Assembly (NCBI GenBank): GCA_030141585.1
Contig: JAQIFP010000033.1
Coordinates: 1-57,087, forward strand
DNA length: 57,087 nucleotides
Origin: Ophryocystis elektroscirrha
Taxonomy: Eukaryota; Apicomplexa; Conoidasida; Neogregarinorida; Ophryocystidae
Direction of reading: 5' to 3'
The notes under the pieces were generated by a model. It ran no database searches. It saw only the letters and a list, made by a program, of their open reading frames with translations, and was not told where the DNA came from. The position numbers and the translations under genes are program-made. Below, piece after piece: positions 48,726 through 57,087 of this stretch (positions are counted from its first letter, which is position 1; every line of letters starts with the position of its first letter).

Positions 48726-49737
48726 ATGGCGAGAAACTCTGAAAAAGCCATGGCGCTTCTTAATCGCTGGTATCAAATGAAGCACAGCATTATATCAAAG
48801 TCTACCATACGATATCGACCAAGACACGCTGAAGCATCAGATAATATCAAAGAATGTGAATACTGGTACTTATAACACGCACAAATAGGTGATTATTAAT
48901 ATTATCATCAATATTAATTATTTTATCGTAATTAAGCGTAAAAATATTAATAAGCTTTAATATAAATAATCTTTTATTTATTATCACTTTGTGTATATAC
49001 TCTATATGTTGCTTATAAACTTTTTTTTTTTTTTTTTATATATAAATATTTCGAATTTAAGTTAATATAAGTTCTGTTTTTTTTTATATATTTTATTAAT
49101 TAGTAGTGTGAATAACAAATTTGTATGAATAAATACAAAACTTTTGTTTCGGTCTTTAGGCGTCATCAAATTATGCACAATATAACACGGAAGATAGCTG
49201 AAATTCAGAATGCGAGTTTAGGAGAACATCGGATACGTCAATTGAATGATGAAATAAACGACTTATTAAAAAAGAGAGCCAAGTGGGAAGATAGAATTAA
49301 AGAGGTAATATAAACTTATTTCTCAATAAATTAATTAAAATATTATAATAATAATAATAAAATTATCAACATAGACGGTGTATATATTGATACGTACATT
49401 TTTTAGTTACGAGGACCTGATTATCGCGCAGCCTCTATGCGTGCCATAGAGGCCATGAGTTCTGAACTGGTTATATCGGCAAGAGACGGCTACAAATATT
49501 TTGGTGCTGCTAAAAATCTGCCAGATGTCCGCAAGCTTTTTGAAGAAGAAGCCCAGGAAAAGTTGCATAGGCAAACTAGAACTAAACAGCAACTTTACCG
49601 CAATATAAACCCCAGTTATTATGGATGGCGAGATGAGGTAATTTTGTCCATCTCGATGATTATTTTTTTTATAGGAAAATCCAGATCTTTTATTAGAAGA
49701 AAAAGAATATGAGCTCAAATTATTACAATCAGTTTAG
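48726..49737 (+). CDS. ISY1: ISY1 splicing factor
   Basis: Exons: 48726-48867, about 49161-49303, about 49408-49635 and about 49675-49737 (TAG). It begins MARNSEKAMALLNRWYQMK (ISY1 MARNAEKAM--L-R), then IMHNITRKIAEIQNASLGEH and RIRQLNDEINDLLKKRAKWE, GPDYR, and GYKYFGAAKNLPDVRKLFEE, all at ISY1 positions. It ends with the Tyr-rich YYGWRDE...LLLEEKEYELKLLQ. ISY1 belongs to the Prp19-associated (NTC) group at the spliceosome catalytic centre. About 190 residues; the metazoan C-terminal extension is absent. First intron about 290 nt with T and TA runs; the third is about 38 nt. Its end converges on the TMEM222-like gene with 30 bp between stops. Confidence 0.95.
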
Positions 49738-49767
49738 ACAATTAATTTATGTGTGAATACATTAGAA

Positions 49768-50543
49768 TTATGAAAAAATTATACTAAGAACAAGAAATGC
49801 TGCTATCCAGAAAATAATTAAAGGTGTTACTGTTTTAACTGCTGCTCTCCAGCTTAAAAATTTACCATTTACAATCATATTATACCACACACTTGCAGCC
49901 GTCCTATAGAAAACGTTGGACTGTTTTCTTTTACCATTTTTTATCCATATAATTGATCTTATTCAAAACACACGCAACGTAGTGATGACAATTATTTCTA
50001 ATAGTTGAAGAACTGAAGTTTTTTACTTACGTAAAAAAGTTATGCTGAAACAAAATAATAAGTTTAAACAACTTTCATACTTTTGTACGCCCAAAATGCT
50101 TATCAGTTTCCAAGATAGCTTGACTATAATTCTGCACAAATGTTACAATAACTTTCATCATTCACTTTATTAAAAAAAATGACACTATAACTATAATGAT
50201 TAACGTGGAGTTAAAATTAACTATATGTATATATATTAATATAGTGTATATTGGTATATTAATATATTATTAATATAGTGTATATATATCAATATAGTGT
50301 ATACATATTAGTATAATGTGTATATATTTGTATATTAATATATTATTAATATAGTGTATATATATCAATACAGTGTATATATATCAGTATAGTGAATATA
50401 TATTAGTATAGTGTATACATATTTGTATGGTGTGTATATATTGGTATATTAATATATTATTAATATAATGTATATATATTAGTAAAATGTATATATATTA
50501 ATATAATCTATATATATTAGTATAGTTTATATATATTAATATA

Positions 50544-50576
<33 letters not shown>

Positions 50577-51020
50577 ATATAATATGTACATGTCTAAAAT
50601 TTAACATAATAGCTTTAGTACCACAGGTTCTAGGACGGCAACATCCAAACACCACACTCTTAAAGGATTTCCAAAAGCTAACTTATCTACCGTTTGCATA
50701 ATTACTCACTCGTCATATCATACCAGTATTGATTTGAAAAGATCCAGAAAAATCATGAATTACACCCGAAGGAGTACATATACCTGAATTCACAAGTTGT
50801 AATGTAAAACAATTTACCAACGTGGCCAAGAAATGGAAATATAAATGATAATATTGGGATTTGAGTCCAAACGACATGAAAAGGATATCGATTGGTGGTT
50901 GTATCTATGCTGAAGTAAACAAATTACATTTTCTACTAATATTTCTGGAATCTTCCATTTTTTTACATGTTTAATAAAATTCAATATTTTCTAATTATAT
51001 ACTTACTTAGGAACACCCAT
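49768..51020 (-). CDS. RTE1/TMEM222-family membrane protein
   Basis: ATG 51020 followed by six short exons: 51020-51007; about 50912-50824; about 50789-50734; 50696 to about 50625; then, after an intron full of TATTAATATAGTG-type repeats, about 50137-50092, 50053-50040, about 50004-49940 and 49907-49768. The reading matches the family throughout: NRYPFHVVWTQIPILSFIFPF, GHVGICTPSGVIHDFSG, KLAFGNPLRVW, NYSQAILETDKHFGRTKHNF, then the conserved NNCHHYVACVLNKINY and a C-terminal membrane segment (PLIIFWIAAFLVLSIIF). Plant RTE1 and animal TMEM222 are Golgi/ER proteins; RTE1 acts on ethylene receptors, and the general role is unknown. The NCH motif is intact. The donor at about 50625 is uncertain. 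Confidence 0.82.
50226..50585. repeat. Degenerate TATTAATATAGTGTATA repeat in intron
   Basis: Irregular repeats built from TATATTAGTATAGTG/TATTAATATAGTG units, ending in a TA run (50549-50573). They fill most of the long intron of the TMEM222-like gene. Confidence 0.8.
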
Positions 51021-51119
51021 ATTAATAATAATACGCTAATTAATCATTTAATAATAAGAAAATTAATTTTTAAAATTTCCTAGTCACTATTGTACCTAGT
51101 ATAAAAGAAAATTATTATT

Positions 51120-51743
51120 ATGCCTAAATCCAATTTGAGACATCTAGTAAAAAAAAGAGTACATCTTGAAAGAGGTCAAATAGCGTCTCGCAAAAAACTT
51201 GGGTTACTCGAAAAGCATAAAGATTATGTACTAAGAGCCAAAAACTATCATGCAAAGTCAAAGCAAATTAGTAATAAAATATATTCATATAATTTTTTTA
51301 CAAGAAACTTTCCGTGAAAAAGGGAGATTACGTAATCCCGACGAGTTTTATTTTAACATGATAAATTCAAAAATAAATGAAAAAGGAAAATATGAGACTA
51401 AAGAGACACCAGCTGAAGACATTCTTACCGTATATAATCAAAATTTAATAGAAATGAAGGCAGTTTCTTTATATAAAGTAACACTTAGCTGTGTATATAT
51501 ACATGATAGGCTCAAGATAAAACTAAAGAAGTATCTCATTTATTTACACCAGCCGTCAAAAAATCCCATATTTTATTTGAAGACTCTGATTCTGAAGTGC
51601 CTGAAAACGAAGAGAACGAACTTGATTTTATTTCAAAACTGGTCCATCAAATTATGCAGTCTAAAAAGGTATATATCTTCAAAACTTACAACACAAATAA
51701 TCAATAGCTTTATTAATAATATACTTTCAATTACTGCCTATAT

Positions 51744-51780
<37 letters not shown>

Positions 51781-52048
51781 TGCATATATACATATTTACA
51801 TATATACTTATATACGTATATAAATAAATATATATATACCTATATACATGTATACACATATATATACATATATAAGTTCAAATATATTTATACATATATA
51901 TGCTAATATATATATATACGTATATACGTATATAAATATATACATGTATACACATATATATACATATATAAGTTCAAATATATTTATACATATATATGCT
52001 AATATATATATATAGATATAATCACATAGACATATATATATAATTAGT

Positions 52049-52079
<31 letters not shown>

Positions 52080-52565
52080 TTACTTATATACATATACAAA
52101 TATATATAATTTATATATTAACGTTTATGTCTGTACATGTTACGCGACGCAAATTGTTCATATATTTATACTGATATATTTCTATATACTTTTATATGAG
52201 ACAATGATAGATAAAAGATTTGAGATATTGGTAATAGATTACAATGAAACTAATTTTTCTTTAATATATTTCGTTTTTGAAAAATTTATACTTTATAGAA
52301 CATTTCAAAAAAAGAAGCTATTCAAATAGCTAAAGAATTTGGTGAAAGCTTGAAGAAACAACACGAACACATGTCCAAAAATGTGAAGACTGTGAAGCTA
52401 CTAAAAAAAGCTTTAAATGATTTTGAGCTAAGGAAAAATTTGAAGAAAGTAAGAAAATTGAATTTGCAAGGAATTTTGCAGTCAAAAAAATTTGAATATT
52501 CGGAGCTGGAAAACCCTGTGAACGGTGAAAAAGTTTACAAGTGGAAATCAATTCGAAAACGTTAA
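51120..52565 (+). CDS. UTP11: UTP11 small-subunit processome protein
   Basis: ATG 51120; exons about 51120-51269, 51305 to about 51477, 51511-51669 and 52300-52565. Family matches: ERGQIASRKKLGLLEKHKDY at the start (UTP11 ER-Q---R---GLLEKKKDY), then RAKNYHAKSKQI and RNPDEFYFNMINSKI, an acidic middle, a helical RKNLKK--LQGI stretch and the basic end VYKWKSIRKR (UTP11 YKF--RRKR). UTP11 belongs to the U3 snoRNP/SSU processome that makes 18S rRNA. About 245 residues, normal. The third intron (about 630 nt) holds TA arrays and a 96-bp tandem duplication. It diverges from the TMEM222-like gene by 99 bp and converges on LSG1 with 29 bp between stops. Confidence 0.93.
51845..52035. repeat. 96-bp tandem duplication in UTP11 intron
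   Basis: The block beginning TACATGTATACACATATA and containing AAGTTCAAATATATTTATAC recurs with a period of 96 bp (starts at 51845 and 51941). It lies within the long TA-rich third intron of UTP11. Confidence 0.85.
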
Positions 52566-52594
52566 GATTTGATCGCTATTTGCTGTAATTATTC

Positions 52595-54740
52595 CTAAAG
52601 TGGAGGATCTAATGCCCAATAAATCTTCCCGTTATTAAAATCTTTGAGAACCTTTTTGGCTGTTTCAAACAAATTGGGGATGCCACCTCGGCCACCATTT
52701 ATGTACCTTCGAGTAATTGCTAATAAAGTTAAGAAGGAAAGAGCATACAACCGTTCTTTTAACTTAAATCCCTTTTTATCATATTTGAAATTAGTTAATA
52801 AATGTTGGGGTATATTACTTAAATTTTCGCAATCAAGAAATTTCGGGTTCAATTTGTAGTGTTTCATCAAGGTTTCAGGAATCATGTCACATATTAGTTG
52901 TATTGGTGAAGTACAATTGGATCTAAAGATAAAATTGATGCACCAAAAATTATAAATTTAGTTTTATAAATTTACGAAATAATAATTACATGTCTGTACT
53001 TGCACATGTAAACTTATAATAAAAAAAAAAGATTCTTGAAAGTACATTTATTTTATATGTTATTTTGTAATTACATGTACATATGTAAAAATGGAATAAA
53101 CATATTCATTTTTTTTTTTGAAATATAATGTAATATATAATTTATTGTAAACATCAATAAATAAATATATATACTGATAACTATAGTTAATTTATTTACC
53201 TCATATGATCAATAGAAGAAACACCATATATAACGAGACATTCACGATTAGTAACAGCTTGAGGAAATACCAAACCTGGGCAGTCAATCAAAATGGTGCC
53301 TGTTATCTCTAATTCTATAGCTCGAACACAAAGAGTTTCTCCAGGCTGTCTACTAACTGAAACAATTTTGGATTCACATAAAGCATTAATAGTAGAAGAT
53401 TTTCCAACATTTGGATAGCCGATAAATCCAATTCTTAATCTATTTAAACGTTTTAATATTGGTAGATGCTTGAAATCAATACTACTTAGATTCGAGTAAT
53501 CAACTTTTTTTGAAGCAGTTTTGGAATCACTCGAAAGAACCGAATCACTGTATTCAGTTGAAAATGATTCAGCGTGATTATTGGTAGAATATTTATTTAG
53601 ATGTTCTTTCTTAATATTAATAGAATATATATATTTAACAAAATCAAAGAATTCTTGATTGTTTGCGATATGTGAAGAATTGTATTTATCAGCAGAAGTT
53701 TCTGAATGTTCATCATCAGTCCACTGCTCATCATCATCATTATTCTCTGAGCTGTCGGATTCTATATACTCACTATCATCAAGAATCGATTTTTCGTAAC
53801 TCGAATCTTGACTAAAGGAATCTTTATCTTCTGTTTTTTCATTAATACAACTTAGATCTGAATCGTTAAGACATGATTTGGTGCCATTTAATATTTCTGG
53901 TGTATCAGCCGAATCATCATTTTTTGAATTTTGCTCCCGTGCACTAAAAAAAATACAAGGTTTATTTAATGACTGAAAATAACGTAGCCATAATTTTCGG
54001 GTTTTTTCTTTAACCAAATCAGCTTTATTGAGCATATAAATTACGATTTTATGGTTTTCTTTAACAATATAATTTTCAAGATCTTCACTGTAGAAAAACA
54101 GAGGGTGTCTTGCATCTAATATAACTATCAATATATCTGAATGTTCTACAGTCTCCCAAAGACCCTTCCATAATTTAATATTTTTTTCAAATGGAGTCAA
54201 TATTATGTTAGTTTGCTCGAATTTAGATAACTCCTTCCTCCATTTATTATAGCATTCTATTTCTTCAGCAAGTATTTCTTCACTATCAATTATATTACTG
54301 ATTTTTGTGGCATTTTCTTTAGTGTAACATACAGTAACTGGTTTTCTAAATATAGGTACCAATAAATCTTTACGCAATATCAAACCTACTACATCTTTTT
54401 TTTCTATCGGAATACTGTTATCTGGAGATCTTATAATTATTTTTTTAGAGTGAATGTGTTTTTTAAGAACAGTTTCTTCATTGTTTGTATATACAAGTTT
54501 ACCCAACAAAAATTCATCTAAATCAGTTCTTTCTAAAATCGATTTTTTTTCATTTTTCTTTTTTTCTCCACTTAAAAAAGCTTTTATAGACGGTGACGAC
54601 TCGTGCATATGAGGCATATCATGTCGCATTGTACCAGCATTTGCACGTGTTTCACGCTTTCCGTATGCTACATTTGCTTGCAATAAAGCACGCCCAACTG
54701 CGTTTGTTTTAAGCTTTTTTTTTTTTTTATTGGGAGGCAT
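52595..54740 (-). CDS. LSG1: LSG1 large-subunit GTPase (60S export/maturation)
   Basis: ATG 54740 (a GTG nine bases upstream is not needed). Two exons, 54740-53199 and about 52930-52595. A circularly permuted GTPase: the NKAD motif (YMLNKADLVKEKTRK) and SAREQN come before the P-loop GYPNVGKSSTINAL, the switch region with SVSRQPGET, and DCPGLVFP. The N-terminus has GRALLQANVAYGKRETRANA as in LSG1. The end reads YINGGRGGIPNLFETAKKVL then FNNGKIYW, matching the LSG1 C-terminus (G-PD---A---LKDY--GKL). LSG1 releases NMD3 from pre-60S particles in the cytoplasm. A Ser/Asp/Glu-rich insert of about 150 residues separates the two half-domains, as in the family. A poly-Lys run follows the start. It converges on UTP11. 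Confidence 0.95.
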
Positions 54741-54970
54741 TTCAGTCACATATATCTGGCTTCAGAAATATACAATTAAAGCAAATTCACGATAGTTTTT
54801 AATTTATCTAATAAATCAAATACTCAATTAATACAAAATTAATGAAAATTATAATATTACGAAAATTAATTTAAACCAAATTTATATACAAATTTAATTA
54901 ATTATATAATATATATATATATATATATATATTATAATAAAAAAATATAATATGTATATATGAAAATGTA

Positions 54971-55018
<48 letters not shown>

Positions 55019-55085
55019 TACATTTTCACATTATGATTATGTTATAATAATGACATAATTATATGGGTTGTTAATATAATATACC
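54741..55085. other. Intergenic region with perfect TA palindrome
   Basis: 345 bp between LSG1 start and RPB2 stop. No gene. TA run at 54908-54931 and a perfect inverted repeat at 54961-55028. Confidence 0.6.
54961..55028. repeat. Perfect 68-bp palindrome
   Basis: The arm TGAAAATGTAATATATTA at 54961-54978 is the exact reverse complement of 55011-55028, and the 32-bp (TA)n centre is itself self-complementary, so all 34 pairs match. It could extrude a cruciform or form an RNA hairpin in the RPB2 3' UTR or the LSG1 5' region. Confidence 0.9.
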
Positions 55086-56518
55086 TTAAGCAACGCCTAG
55101 TATTAGTTTAGGATAGATATGCATCGAAATAAGTTCTTGTAGTAATAATTTACAAGCGTAAGGTATAAATATTTGCGAAATTTTAGTTTCATTCTTACAA
55201 CCACGACAACTGAAACTGTTTCTGTTTAAATCTGCTATACACATCAATCCGCATAAATCGCAAACATGGACACGATAAGCATCAGATTGATCAAATAAAC
55301 GCTCTTTTAACATCTTCGCCGCTCCATGAGATATCATACAATCTCTTTCCATTTCTCCAAACCTGATAAAACATGGAATAACATATATGAATTACCTCAA
55401 ACCACCCTCTCTTGAACGTCCTTCCATAGGTTGTCGAGTTAACATGGCTACAGGTCCTCTAGCTCTTGAGTGTATTTTGTCGTCCACCATATGTTTTAAT
55501 CGTTGATAATATGTAGGACCCAAGAATATATTAGCCTCTAATGGCCGTCCTGTATACCCATTGTACATGCGCTCATACCCGTGGCGCTCATATCCAGCCA
55601 AATGTAATTGATTCATGATTTGATGCACAGTTAACTGCAAATTGACAATATAATAAATAATATTAAAATAATATTATTATAGCATATATATATATATATA
55701 TTTATATGAACATGTATGTATATTATAAATATATATAATCTAATTAAGGAATTTAATACATACACACTCATATACATTAAAAATTATTTATTCTTAATAT
55801 ATAAATAATTACATTAGAGAAAGGTGTAGCGTCTCCTTCAGTACCACTTATAGCAGCAAATTTTCCAACAAGACATTCAACTAAATGTCCGATAGTCATA
55901 CGAGACGGAATGGCGTGTGGGTTCATGATTATGTCTGGAACTATACCCTCTCTGCTAAAAGGTAAATCTTCGCTGCAATAAGTCATTCCTATTGTTCCTT
56001 TTTGTCCGTGACGAGATGCAAATTTGTCACCAATTTGCGGAACTCTTATAGAGCGAACTTTAACTTTAACATATCTGAAACCTCGACTACTCATAGTCAA
56101 CATGACTGTTTCCACTACTCCACTTTCACTAGTACGTAAGGACATTGAGCAATCCCGTTTTAACTTGAAGCCAAATTGACTGTTTTTTTCGTCTTCAGTC
56201 ACTACATTCGGCATAGTCTGAAAAGTTGAGGACAATTTTATAAATATATATCTCAATATCAATTATTTATTACGATTAGCAATTTACATTAATGCTCAAT
56301 GCATTTAGATAATCAATATAACTGAAATACAAATAAAATATATATAACAAAATAAAAAAAACATATATATATATATATATAAACATATAACAATATTATT
56401 ATTATATTATTATTATTAATATATATAAATATATATAACAAAAATATATATGTAGAAAAGACAGAAGTATAACAATTCCGTTATATATACCTATAACAAA
56501 CATATATTTATTACGAGA

Positions 56519-56557
<39 letters not shown>

Positions 56558-57087
56558 TTGAAGATCTTAGCTAATTGCTAATAGTACCTTTCCAACAATT
56601 ATATCATCACCCAGAACACGACAACCAGGTTCAATGAACCCATCGAAATCTAGTTTTGAATAATCTCCACGTCTGAGATTCGTGCAATTTGCAGGATCTG
56701 GTTTTTCAAAAGTTTCTACTTTGACAAGACCTTGCTGTTTTTCTTCAGCATTATAACTCCTGAAAAAAAATTGCATTCATGCCAGTATACCTTAAAAACA
56801 TTGAGCGAAATAAGCCTCTATCAATAGCAGATTGGTTCATGATAAGAGAATCCTCTTGATTATATCCTGTATAACACATGATAGCAACTATGCAATTGAT
56901 TCCTGCTGGAAGTTCTCGAAACTTCAGATATGTCATTCCTCGGGTACAAACCAAAGGTTTCTAAAAAATAAAATATTTGAGACTTTTATTTTTATTATTA
57001 TTATTATTACTGAGTATATATTTGGGTATCAACATCATATTAAAAACATTTTAAATTTATATTGATAGAAATAGAGCTGATTGAAAA
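55086..57087 (-). CDS. RPB2: RNA polymerase II second-largest subunit RPB2, C-terminal part (cut by window edge)
   Basis: Stop at 55086; exons about 57087/56950-56755, 56755-56587, 56219-55805, 55636-55400 and 55365-55086; the start lies beyond the right edge. It encodes the catalytic core end of RPB2: [18 protein letters not shown] (hybrid-binding domain), [18 protein letters not shown] with [40 protein letters not shown], then [20 protein letters not shown] (switch 3 and clamp). The C-terminal zinc ribbon follows: CDLCGLMC...CRGCKN, ending [15 protein letters not shown]. The MERDC and ISHG pattern and the zinc ribbon fit Pol II (not I or III). Introns carry TA repeats (around 56525-56553 and 55685-55700). 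Confidence 0.95.

Noticed and set aside
49768..50620. TMEM222-like protein seemed truncated at a TA repeat, with a separate small membrane protein downstream
   Set aside because: A missed exon at about 50004-49940 supplies the conserved NNCHHYVAC motif and joins both halves in frame into one full-length gene.

Overview
This is nuclear DNA of an AT-rich, intron-dense microbial eukaryote. The signs are eukaryote-only families (RNA polymerase II RPB2, spliceosomal BUD31 and ISY1, CAF1 deadenylase, dynactin p150, MYST acetyltransferase), GT...AG introns that restore reading frame, and a eukaryotic tRNA-Asn. TAA, TAG and TGA all act as stops, so the code looks standard. Short introns are mostly about 24-56 nt; a second class is long and swollen with TA, TATATACA or ATT repeats. 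Asn/Gln/Ser-rich tracts are common in proteins. Dynactin p150 and an RTE1/TMEM222-type protein argue against a very reduced genome, but I cannot name the lineage.

Layout. 0.4-8.2 kb: a helical-repeat orphan (-), the 5' part of RNase P/MRP subunit POP1 (+) running at a minisatellite into the 3' part of the Sec1-family protein SLY1 (+), and a small orphan (-). 8.4-16.2 kb: a probable Pol III RPC7-like protein (+), a CAF1/POP2 deadenylase with a huge N-terminal extension (+), a P450-reductase-like flavoprotein (-) and a THO1/SARNP-like protein (+). 16.3-22.4 kb: a membrane-anchored nucleoredoxin-like protein (+), a small orphan (+), a phospholipase B-like lysosomal hydrolase (-), a CHTOP/ALY-type mRNA-export adaptor (-) and an orphan (-). 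22.6-31.0 kb: dynactin p150 without CAP-Gly (-), a small orphan (-) and a MYST acetyltransferase with chromo-barrel and a large insert (-). 31.2-44.8 kb: a very large minus-strand coding region in which a USP7-like protein (MATH, degenerate USP fold, C-terminal USP7-type domain) appears to splice in frame into a long linker and an RluA-type pseudouridine synthase.

45.3-57.1 kb: a FolC-type folate ligase (-) with a tRNA-Asn(GTT) gene inside an intron, BUD31 (-) and ISY1 (+) head to head over 145 bp, a TMEM222/RTE1-like membrane protein (-), UTP11 (+), the circularly permuted GTPase LSG1 (-) and the C-terminal part of RPB2 (-), which leaves the window at the right edge.

Most of the genes serve RNA synthesis, processing, export and ribosome assembly, though nothing shows that they are co-regulated. 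Genes are packed, with convergent ends often only 30-50 bp apart. The features most worth checking are the USP7-like/pseudouridine-synthase join, the POP1/SLY1 junction, the tRNA in the folC intron, and the p150 that lacks CAP-Gly. Exon limits were worked out by hand from splice signals and reading phase, so small boundary errors are likely.
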